DNA from: Saccharofermentans sp.
GTDB lineage: Bacteria > Bacillota > Clostridia > Saccharofermentanales > Saccharofermentanaceae
Assembly (NCBI GenBank): GCA_024688685.1
Contig: JAILDX010000008.1
Coordinates: 1-64,000 of the forward strand
Direction of reading: 5' to 3'
DNA length: 64,000 bases
Each line of letters opens with the position of its first letter. Positions within the stretch are counted from its first letter, which is position 1. This document shows, piece after piece, positions 57,289 through 64,000 of this stretch. A program made the position numbers and the translations under genes. The notes under the pieces were generated by a model. It was not told where the DNA came from. It made no database searches and was given only the letters and a program-made list of their open reading frames with translations.

Positions 57289-58581
57289 TCAATCTCCGCC
57301 CTGTACTGCCGCAAACGATGTTGTGAATGTGACTGTACACGACTGCTTTTTTGTCACGGTGATCTTTGCTCCGTGCGACTCGGCTATCGCCTTTGCTATG
57401 GACAGTCCTATTCCGTAACCGCCCGTCTCAGAATTGCGTGACCTGTCTGCCCTGTAGAACCTGTCAAAGAAATGCTTCATCTCTTCTGATGAAATATCTT
57501 CTTTAGTGTCATTAGTCACTTCGAAAACAGCATACTTCCCTGTTCTTGAAAGCTTCGCCTTGACCTTCCCTTCTTCGGGACAGTATTTCACCGCGTTATC
57601 GAAAAGGATTGAGACAAACTCTTCGACAGTCTTCTTATCTCCTTTTATACGAACATTATCTGATATTGCTGTATCGAATCTCTTCCCTCCCGTGACGGCC
57701 ACAGCTTTAAATGACTCTGCCTGATCCGCGATCAAGCTCGAGAGATCGATATCTTCCATGACAAGGACAGAGGATCCCTCCTCCATCTTTGACAGAAGGA
57801 TCAGATCATTTGTGAGTTCGGTCAGTCTTGACGTCTGCTTCTTGATATCTGAGATCCATTCATTATCCTCTCCCATATCCATGGAGAGAACATCTGAATC
57901 AGCATTGATTATCGCAAGAGGTGTCTTTATCTCGTGACCCGCATCGGTGATAAATCTCTTCTGTTTCTCATAGCTTTCCGCAACCGGCTTGATGATCTTT
58001 CCCGAAGCAAAAAAGATGATGATGCTTACAAGAACGAGACCTATGAACGATATGATGACACTTATCAGAAGGAAGCTCCTGAAGTTTGAAAGGCTTCTTC
58101 CGCAGTCATAGAAGACGATAAGCCTGACGCCGTCAATATCCTTTGCACAGTATCTGTAATCGCCGATGAACCCGCTGGCCTTACCGGATCTGAACACCTG
58201 CATTCCGTATTCTTCCGCCGTATCTTTGCCGACCGCTGCGATCCTGCCGGTATTGGAAGAAGACACTGTTCCGTCCGCTGTTATCTCCACGGTGAAATAC
58301 CTTGACTCATAAGCGATCTCGGGAGAATTGATACGGTCTGTCCAGCCTCCCTGTCTGTCATCCGGGCCGCCGGGAACGCCGGGATTATCGGAAGGAGCCG
58401 GAGGCATGCCCATTTCCGGGAAAGAACCTCCATTGTCCATAAGGAGAGCAAGAACACCGTCACTGTCTGATACGACCTTCCTGTAGTTAAAAAGATTGAT
58501 CCCTCCGATCAGCACGGTCAGAACGATAAACACCGAGAGTATCGCGGTTAAGATAAATCTTGTCCTAAGTTTCTTTATCAT
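57289..58581 (-). CDS. sensor histidine kinase
   Basis: 430-residue two-component sensor. TM1 about 9-28 and TM2 about 168-192 flank an extracellular domain of about 140 residues containing Pro/Gly-rich GMPPAPSDNPGVPGGPDDRQ near 58-77. The HisKA phosphorylated histidine is H216 in DAGHEIKTPLAI. The HATPase domain shows LFDNAVKYCPEEG, RFYRADRSRNSETGGYGIGL. No HAMP domain is evident. Start overlaps the response-regulator stop as ATGA. The input signal is unknown. Confidence 0.94.
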   Translation of the reverse strand: MIKKLRTRFILTAILSVFIVLTVLIGGINLFNYRKVVSDSDGVLALLMDNGGSFPEMGMPPAPSDNPGVPGGPDDRQGGWTDRINSPEIAYESRYFTVEITADGTVSSSNTGRIAAVGKDTAEEYGMQVFRSGKASGFIGDYRYCAKDIDGVRLIVFYDCGRSLSNFRSFLLISVIISFIGLVLVSIIIFFASGKIIKPVAESYEKQKRFITDAGHEIKTPLAIINADSDVLSMDMGEDNEWISDIKKQTSRLTELTNDLILLSKMEEGSSVLVMEDIDLSSLIADQAESFKAVAVTGGKRFDTAISDNVRIKGDKKTVEEFVSILFDNAVKYCPEEGKVKAKLSRTGKYAVFEVTNDTKEDISSEEMKHFFDRFYRADRSRNSETGGYGIGLSIAKAIAESHGAKITVTKKQSCTVTFTTSFAAVQGGD

Positions 58582-59252
58582 TCTTCTATCTCCAGAGAAT
58601 AGCCGGCATTGCGTGTTGCTTTTATCTTTACATTTGCACCGACCTGAGCGAGCCTTTTTCTCAGATATGAGAGATTAGTCCACACGACGCTGATGTCAGC
58701 ATCGGAATCGAGTCCCCACACCTTATCCATAAAACGCTCGGTAGAAATAAGGACACCGGGATTTGCCATAAGGTATTCGAGCATCTGAAACTCTTTTGCT
58801 GCAAGCTTGACCGAACCCTTATCGGATGAAAGCTCGAAGTTTGCTCTGTTAAGTGTGATATTGCCGTACTTCAGCGTATTGTCAGCAGCTGGCGTAACGC
58901 TTCTCGTTATTGCGCGGAGCCTCGCCAGAAGTTCCCTGCTCTCGAAAGGTTTTGTCAGATAATCGTTCGCACCGAGATCGAGTCCTTCAACCTTATCATC
59001 GATCTGCGACTTTGCTGTAAGCATCATAACGGGAAGAGTCATGCCCTTTTTCCTGACATTCTTTAACACCTCGAAACCGTCCATCCCCGGCATCATCACA
59101 TCCAGGACCGCACAGTCATAATCACCAGTCAGGATATAGGAGAGAGCATCATCGCCGTTATATACCGCATCCACGGAATAATTATTCTTTGTCAGTATTG
59201 CAGTAAGCGCCCTTGACAGGGACTTCTCATCTTCTGCCAGCAATATGCGCAT
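58578..59252 (-). CDS. OmpR/PhoB-family response regulator
   Basis: 224-residue regulator. The receiver domain has EDEK acids at 7-9, phospho-acceptor D51 in AVLDVMMPGMDG and LTAKSQIDDK. The winged-helix DNA-binding domain (about 125-222) has LAAKEFQMLEYLMANPGVLIS and TNLSYLRKRLAQV. The ATG at 59252 has GGAGG; a longer upstream frame has no such site. It faces the VTC operon divergently, with a direct repeat in between that fits this family. Confidence 0.95.
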   Translation of the reverse strand: MRILLAEDEKSLSRALTAILTKNNYSVDAVYNGDDALSYILTGDYDCAVLDVMMPGMDGFEVLKNVRKKGMTLPVMMLTAKSQIDDKVEGLDLGANDYLTKPFESRELLARLRAITRSVTPAADNTLKYGNITLNRANFELSSDKGSVKLAAKEFQMLEYLMANPGVLISTERFMDKVWGLDSDADISVVWTNLSYLRKRLAQVGANVKIKATRNAGYSLEIEE

Positions 59253-59299
59253 ACCCGTTCCTCCGCAGACTTTTTCTGAATTATACAACAATTTCCGGC

Positions 59300-59332
59300 T
59301 TTAAGGTTTGTTTAAGGTTGCTCTTTTACAAT
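59300..59332 (+). promoter_or_regulatory. response-regulator box and promoter of the VTC operon
   Basis: TTTAAG-GTTTG-TTTAAG (59300-59316) is a direct repeat with an 11-base period, matching the known PmrA box (YTTAAG-N5-YTTAAG). The second half ends 10 bases before TACAAT (59327-59332), the spacing of an activator replacing the -35 contact. Confidence 0.65.
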
Positions 59333-59357
59333 GAGCTCAGAAACGGAGGACAGACAA

Positions 59358-60089
59358 ATGAAATACCAGAATGTTTTCAGGAGATATGAGATCAAATACA
59401 TCCTTTCATCTGCACAGAGAAGGAAGCTCATGGAAACGATGAAAGAAATAATGAAGATAGATGATTACGGACACACGACCATAAGGAATATATATTTCGA
59501 TACTGATAACTACCGGCTCATCAGAACATCACTTGATAAACCGGAGTACAAGGAGAAGCTCAGGGTCAGGTCCTACAGAAGGATAACGGAAGACGACGAC
59601 GTGTTTGTCGAACTCAAGAAAAAGTATGAGTCAGTCGTTTACAAAAGAAGGATCGCGCTTCCGGAATACCTCGCGATGGACTGGCTTGCGGCAGGCGGAG
59701 AACAGCCCGTTGAAAACCAGATCGGGGATGAGATCGAATACTTCAGGAACTTCTATGAAGGCATTGCCCCAAAGGTCTTTCTCTCCTACGAAAGAGAAGC
59801 TTATTACCCTGTTGACGGTTCGGATCTGAGGCTCACACTTGATTCAAACATCATAGCAAGAGATCACGATCTGTCACTGAGATCAGGCGTTTACGGAAGA
59901 AACGTGATCGACAGGGATCTGACCGTTATGGAAGTAAAGGTTACCGGCTCGATGCCGATGTGGCTAATAAGATTCCTGAAGGAGAACAACATACAGAAGA
60001 CATCGTTTTCGAAATACGGGATGTACTACCGGAACATGATGACCACATACTCAAAACACGAAACTCAAGGGGGACTTTTATATGCTTAA
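59358..60089 (+). CDS. VTC-domain (polyphosphate polymerase-type) protein
   Basis: 243-residue tunnel-fold (TTM) protein. Expected tunnel residues are visible: RRYEIKY near 8-14, KLRVRSYR near 67, VELKKKYE near 84 and SYEREAYY near 139. LRLTLDSN, MEVKVTG near 194 and KTSFSKYG near 217 follow. By precedent, VTC domains make inorganic polyphosphate from ATP; the substrate here is inferred. The ATG at 59358 has GGAGG; the frame upstream has a worse start. Co-transcribed with the DUF4956 gene (8-base overlap). Confidence 0.9.
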   Translation: MKYQNVFRRYEIKYILSSAQRRKLMETMKEIMKIDDYGHTTIRNIYFDTDNYRLIRTSLDKPEYKEKLRVRSYRRITEDDDVFVELKKKYESVVYKRRIALPEYLAMDWLAAGGEQPVENQIGDEIEYFRNFYEGIAPKVFLSYEREAYYPVDGSDLRLTLDSNIIARDHDLSLRSGVYGRNVIDRDLTVMEVKVTGSMPMWLIRFLKENNIQKTSFSKYGMYYRNMMTTYSKHETQGGLLYA

Positions 60090-60771
60090 TTCAATATTAG
60101 ATACACTGATGGGATCATCGACGATCACACTGACGGGATTCCTGCTCCCCGTCGGAGCATCGCTCATACTCGGACTGGTGCTGGCTCTTTTCCATATGTT
60201 CAGGAACAGATACAGCAGGAGCTTCATTGCAACACTCGCCATACTGCCCTCGATTGTCTGTGTTGTCATCATGGCGGTTAACGGAAACATCGGTGCGGGA
60301 GTTGCAGTAGCAGGAGCGTTCAGCCTTGTAAGGTTCAGATCGGCACCCGGAACGGCAAAAGAGATCGGAGCACTCTTCATGGCCATGACGACAGGACTTC
60401 TGACCGGTATGGGATACATCATCTACGCAGCAATATTTACACTGATAATCGGTCTTGCTACAGTCATTTATTCAGCAGCCGGATTTGGTGAGAGCAGGAA
60501 CGATGAACTGAAAAAGAGTCTGAGGATAACCATCCCTGAGGATCTGGACTACACCGGAGTGTTTGATGAGATTTTCGAGAAGTATACGACAGAGCATAAG
60601 CTCATATCCTCAAAGACTTCGAATATGGGATCGATGTTTAAGCTAACATACGATGTAACACTGAAAGACAGAGAGACAGAAAAGGATTTTATAGACAATC
60701 TCAGATGCCGCAACGGCAATCTTGAGATCAGCATATCAGCGCTGCAGCAGCACGAAGCAGCAGAATTATAA
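60082..60771 (+). CDS. DUF4956 membrane protein
   Basis: 229-residue protein. Four membrane segments lie in the first 140 residues, including GFLLPVGASLILGLVLALFH and GAGVAVAGAFSLVRFRSAPG with a conserved RFRSAPGTAKEIG loop near 80-93. A cytoplasmic C-terminal domain of about 85 residues follows. DUF4956 commonly pairs with VTC-domain genes, as here. It may be the membrane channel or anchor for the VTC enzyme; function is unproven. It overlaps the VTC gene by 8 bases. Confidence 0.88.
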   Translation: MLNSILDTLMGSSTITLTGFLLPVGASLILGLVLALFHMFRNRYSRSFIATLAILPSIVCVVIMAVNGNIGAGVAVAGAFSLVRFRSAPGTAKEIGALFMAMTTGLLTGMGYIIYAAIFTLIIGLATVIYSAAGFGESRNDELKKSLRITIPEDLDYTGVFDEIFEKYTTEHKLISSKTSNMGSMFKLTYDVTLKDRETEKDFIDNLRCRNGNLEISISALQQHEAAEL

Positions 60772-60783
60772 GGAGATAAAAAT

Positions 60784-62004
60784 ATGAAAAAGTTTAAGAT
60801 CATTACCACAGCATTGGTTTTATCAGTAATGATGGCAGGATGCACTGCTCTCGCAAAGAATGAAACGCAGCAGACATCTGCAGAGGGAAATGTGATCTCT
60901 TCCGTTGAAGAACTCAGCATCACAGACAAAGACCTGGTAACAGATTACGAAGAATCCGAAGCAGAAGAGATAAGACTCACTGACAGCACAGGAACCGTAA
61001 AGATAACAGAAGCAGGAGCTTATATCATCACGGGATCCACATCTGACGGAATGATAATCGTTGAAGCGTCAGAAGAAGACGATGTACAGCTCATTTTGAG
61101 AGATGCATCGATAACAAGTTCATCCTCAGCGGCAATCTATGTTATATCTGCTGATGAGGTCTATATCACGCTCGAGGGTGAGAACAGTCTTGCAAACGGC
61201 GGCGCATTCGAAGCGATAGATGAGAACGACATAGACGCAGTCATTTACGCAAAAGACGATCTGACGATCAACGGTTCAGGTTCTCTTAAGATCACATCTC
61301 CTGCAGGCCACGGCATCGTGTGCAAGGATGACATGGTGATCGCTTCCGGAACGTTTGATATAACAGCATCGGAAGACGGTATCAACACGAACGAATCACT
61401 CGCGATAGTTGACTGTGATATGACAGTAAATGCAGGTGACGATGCAGTGCATACAGACGGTATGCTTCAGATCGGCGGCGGAACACTCAACATCACCGCA
61501 GCAGAAGGACTTGAAGGCACATATATCGTTATAAACGACGGAAAGATCAGCATCTCAGCAAGCGACGACGGTATCAACGCGGCACAGAAATCAGATGCAT
61601 ATGCACCTACGGTAGAGATCAACGGCGGCGAGATCACGATCGTAATGGGACAGGGCGATACTGACGGTATCGACTCAAACGGAAACATCGTGATCAATGG
61701 CGGAACAATCGATATTACAGGTCAGTTTGCTGTCGACTACATCGGAACAGCAACACTTAACGGCGGAACTCTGATAATCAACGGTGAAGAGACAGATACG
61801 ATCCCCAACCAGTTTATGGGCGGCGCAGGCGGCGGCATGATGAATGGCGCTCAGGGAGATCCCGGATTCGATCCCCGATCTTCCGGAGAGCGGCAGATGC
61901 CTGAGGATTTCGATCCAGAAAATATGCCGCAGATGCCTCAGGACGGCGGCAACGGCCTCGGAACGCCTGGCGAGAGATCTGACAGACAGCAGGAGGCAGG
62001 ATAA
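60784..62004 (+). CDS. exported lipoprotein with Cthe_2159-like beta-helix carbohydrate-binding domain
   Basis: 406-residue lipoprotein with lipobox MMAG-C20. Residues about 45-345 form a right-handed beta-helix-like repeat. Repeated short strands with D-x-N/G turns are visible (ASEDGINTNES, ASDDGINAAQKS, GDTDGIDSNGNIV), each about 20-25 residues. This matches the carbohydrate-binding Cthe_2159 family, a polyuronate/cellulose-binding fold related to polysaccharide lyases. The C-terminus is Met/Gly/Pro-rich and disordered (FDPENMPQMPQDGGNG). It follows the DUF4956 gene by 12 bases with GGAG in front. Ca-binding is likely from the Asp turns. Confidence 0.86.
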   Translation: MKKFKIITTALVLSVMMAGCTALAKNETQQTSAEGNVISSVEELSITDKDLVTDYEESEAEEIRLTDSTGTVKITEAGAYIITGSTSDGMIIVEASEEDDVQLILRDASITSSSSAAIYVISADEVYITLEGENSLANGGAFEAIDENDIDAVIYAKDDLTINGSGSLKITSPAGHGIVCKDDMVIASGTFDITASEDGINTNESLAIVDCDMTVNAGDDAVHTDGMLQIGGGTLNITAAEGLEGTYIVINDGKISISASDDGINAAQKSDAYAPTVEINGGEITIVMGQGDTDGIDSNGNIVINGGTIDITGQFAVDYIGTATLNGGTLIINGEETDTIPNQFMGGAGGGMMNGAQGDPGFDPRSSGERQMPEDFDPENMPQMPQDGGNGLGTPGERSDRQQEAG

Positions 62005-62006
62005 AC

Positions 62007-62936
62007 ATGAAACATTTACGTATTATCGCTCTCATAACTTGCATTGCAGTAACGCTTTCGTTTTCCGGCTGCGATAAGGATGACACCGGCACTGCTGAGG
62101 TCCCTGCCACGGACGAGACTGTTGAGGAAACAGCTGAGGAAACTGAAGAAGCAGACCGGGACCATCCTTCATCAGAAAACTCAAGATCCGCAAGGTCTTC
62201 TCAAGACGGCATAAAGAGACCCGAGGAAGACACGGAGGAAGAGACCTCTGAAGAAAGTGAGGATGACACGGAGGAAGAGTCCTCTGAAGAAAGTGAGGAT
62301 GAGCAGGACATCTCAGAACACAGAAGGAGCCATTCCGGGGATTCCGGACAGAGCAGTTCAGAAGGGAGTAATTCTCACTCTTCCGGATCCACAGGTTCTA
62401 CCGGAACTTCCGGTTCGGGCAGGTCATCAGGTACAACAAGCAGAAGAAAAAAGACGGATTCTTCATCAGTATCATCTTCTTCAACTGATACTTCAGTCCA
62501 GACAACGGAAGAAGCGGATGAAGAGCCTGTAGAAGAGACTGTGGAAGAGCTTGTGGAAGAATCATCTGAACAGGAGGATCCGGCTGAAGAAACAGTCACT
62601 GAAGATCCTGTCTCCGAAGACACTATAACCGGCGGAGCAGAATTACTCTACACGGTAACAGGAGACACATTCGCACTCGATATCGAAGTGGAAGGGGATT
62701 CATATCTTGAGCTCCACCTGAAGGACGGAATAACCTACAGCGGAACCATTACCATTGCACCTTCGGAAGATGCTGACGAGGAATACGATGTTGTTTATGT
62801 GGTCATCGACGAAGGCTGCACCTGGGAACTTACGGGAGACTGTGTTATCTCCGAAATAGAACTGAACGGAAATATCATTTTTAACGGCTTTACGATAACC
62901 ATGGCAGACGGAACAGTACTGTCAGAAGAAGCGTAA
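62007..62936 (+). CDS. acidic, serine-rich lipoprotein
   Basis: 309-residue lipoprotein, lipobox SFSG-C22. Residues about 25-205 are low-complexity, rich in Glu, Ser, Asp and Thr, with a near-perfect tandem 12-residue unit (TEEETSEESE / TEEESSEESE) and a Ser/Gly/Thr stretch (GSTGSTGTSGSGRSSGTTS). Residues 210-309 form a compact beta-rich domain (LLYTVTGDTFALDIEVEGDS, then CTWELTGDCVISEIELNGN), resembling the end of a beta-helix. It is co-transcribed with the preceding lipoprotein gene (2 bases). Function unknown; a surface adhesin or stalk is plausible. Confidence 0.8.
   Translation: MKHLRIIALITCIAVTLSFSGCDKDDTGTAEVPATDETVEETAEETEEADRDHPSSENSRSARSSQDGIKRPEEDTEEETSEESEDDTEEESSEESEDEQDISEHRRSHSGDSGQSSSEGSNSHSSGSTGSTGTSGSGRSSGTTSRRKKTDSSSVSSSSTDTSVQTTEEADEEPVEETVEELVEESSEQEDPAEETVTEDPVSEDTITGGAELLYTVTGDTFALDIEVEGDSYLELHLKDGITYSGTITIAPSEDADEEYDVVYVVIDEGCTWELTGDCVISEIELNGNIIFNGFTITMADGTVLSEEA
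62229..62300 (+). repeat. 36-base tandem duplication in the acidic lipoprotein gene
   Basis: Two adjacent 36-base copies (62229-62264 and 62265-62300) differ at one position. Each encodes 12 residues of Thr/Ser/Glu-rich linker. The near identity points to a recent duplication in the linker. Confidence 0.85.
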
Positions 62937-62982
62937 TAAACTAACCATTCTTCTTTTCCCATTCCCTATCACTGAGGCGTCG

Positions 62983-64000
62983 TCATCCCTGGCGGCGCCT
63001 TATCAGTTCGAGAAGCGAATCCCTGTCATTCGGCACAAGCCCGTTAACATAATCATCAAAGGCTGCTTCCAGTATCCTGCCGACCTGAGGGCCGGGCTGA
63101 ACTCCGAGATCAAGGACATCTTTTCCCGATATCGCAAGATCCGACGCTCTGAATACCGCGCCGCTGTTTTCTATCTCTTTGGCAGTCTCAATGATCTCCG
63201 AAAGCAGGGTCAGTCTTTTCATTCCGGAGAACGAATGCGCAAGTAAATCAGCTCTCTGGAGGATTGCCAGTTTCTTAAGAAACTCAGGGCCGCAGTTGCA
63301 CATCATCCTGTGAACAGATGACCTGGACGGGTTCACATAATAGTCGTGATATCTGACGAGTCTGACCGTCTCCTCCCTGACCTCATTTGAATATCGCAGT
63401 TCCAGAAGAACACGCTCGCATATCTTCGCACTGACTTCCGGATGACCTTTCATATGACCTGTTCCCGAGATATCAGTATAAAAGCAGGCCGGTTTCCCTA
63501 TATCGTGAAAGAGCGCCGCAAGCGCAAGACAAAGGTCCCTTTTACCCGATCCGTCTGCCGGTATATTGTCAAGAACCGCAAGAGTGTGCTCCAGCACATC
63601 CTTATCGTGGTATGCCGACTTCTGATTAAAGCCCTCGCAATCCTTAAGCTCGGGAATGATATAAGCCAGGATCGCAACTGATCTTCTGATCACTCCCGTC
63701 GCAAACGGTGATACCACCAGACTGTTCAGCTCCGCCGCTATCCTCTCTCCCGAAATATTATGCAGAAGCGGTGCGGCCTTCTCCATCGCCGCAAATGTAT
63801 CCTTCTCTATCCCGAAACCAAGCTGTGCCGAGAATCTCAGGCACCTCAGGATACGCAGCGCATCTTCATTGAACCTCGCGTCAGCGTCACCGACTGCTCT
63901 GATAGTCTTTGTCCTTATATCCTCAAGACCTCCGACCTTATCCGTAACTGCTCCGTCCTTGTCGAGGTACATCGCATTGATCGTAATATCTCTTCTCGCG
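62983..64000 (-). CDS. cca: CCA tRNA nucleotidyltransferase, C-terminal part, cut by window edge
   Basis: 339 visible residues, open at the right edge. The catalytic-domain end RRDITINAMYLD precedes the visible ATG, so that ATG is internal, not the start. Then RFNEDALRILRCLRFSAQLGF, and an HD domain with LAALFHDIGKPACFYT and MKGHPEVSAKICERVL. HD-containing CCA enzymes add the CCA end and may have phosphohydrolase activity. The stop lies at 62983, 47 bases from the convergent lipoprotein gene; no clear terminator is visible. Confidence 0.93.
   Translation of the reverse strand, partial: ARRDITINAMYLDKDGAVTDKVGGLEDIRTKTIRAVGDADARFNEDALRILRCLRFSAQLGFGIEKDTFAAMEKAAPLLHNISGERIAAELNSLVVSPFATGVIRRSVAILAYIIPELKDCEGFNQKSAYHDKDVLEHTLAVLDNIPADGSGKRDLCLALAALFHDIGKPACFYTDISGTGHMKGHPEVSAKICERVLLELRYSNEVREETVRLVRYHDYYVNPSRSSVHRMMCNCGPEFLKKLAILQRADLLAHSFSGMKRLTLLSEIIETAKEIENSGAVFRASDLAISGKDVLDLGVQPGPQVGRILEAAFDDYVNGLVPNDRDSLLELIRRRQG

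Noticed and set aside
62150-62620. CRISPR-like or VNTR array in the acidic lipoprotein gene
   Set aside because: Only two 36-base copies in frame; no spacer-repeat alternation.

Overview
The window is chromosomal DNA from a Gram-positive, anaerobic Clostridia-type bacterium. It carries pyruvate:ferredoxin oxidoreductase, the Firmicutes gene order through S10-spc-alpha into ecfA-ecfT, zinc-type S14 and zinc-type adenylate kinase, strong AGGAGG ribosome binding sites, VanW/YfhO/CsbB-like envelope genes, and lipoproteins but no outer-membrane genes. The family looks like Oscillospirales or a relative, but the genus cannot be read from the sequence. I saw no insertion sequence, prophage, CRISPR array, tRNA or rRNA; almost everything is vertically inherited core genome.

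Layout. 1-6.6 kb: the N-terminal two thirds of nifJ, a VanW-domain envelope protein, a Cof-type HAD phosphatase and a phosphoglucomutase. 6.6-14 kb: an envelope-glycan stretch with a YfhO-type membrane protein, a CsbB/GtrB-like glycosyltransferase, an unrecognised polytopic membrane protein, an Rrf2 regulator and a polyprenyl-phosphate sugar transferase. 14-20.5 kb: cysK (with an operator-like site resembling that of the Rrf2 gene), cyclophilin, pncB, an SPFH/NfeD pair, truA and a ROK sugar kinase. 20.5-41 kb: one leftward ribosomal superoperon, rpsJ to rplQ, then a fused ecfA1-A2 and ecfT. It contains two tandem secY genes and several ribosomal proteins with extra segments (L22, S3, L17). 41-47 kb: hslO, a methyltransferase, an EnvC-like M23 factor, ftsX, ftsE with a long tail, and a PucR-type regulator. 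47-50 kb: an MsmK/UgpC-type sugar ABC ATPase and a MATE transporter. 50-57 kb: the rpmH-rnpA-yidD-yidC-khpB-mnmE-mnmG-rsmG cluster normally next to the replication origin, here without dnaA beside it. 57-63 kb: an OmpR-type two-component system divergent from a VTC-domain / DUF4956 / beta-helix lipoprotein / acidic lipoprotein operon. 63-64 kb: the C-terminal part of the CCA-adding enzyme.

Most interesting parts: (i) the two-component-controlled VTC-DUF4956-exported lipoprotein module, with a PmrA-box-like direct repeat in front of it; (ii) the divergent second SecY inside the spc operon, preceded by its own terminator/promoter switch with a perfect palindrome over the -10 box; (iii) structured leaders in front of rpsJ and rpsM; (iv) an operator-like motif shared by the rrf2 and cysK promoters. 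All functional statements are inferred from sequence recognition; no database search was run.
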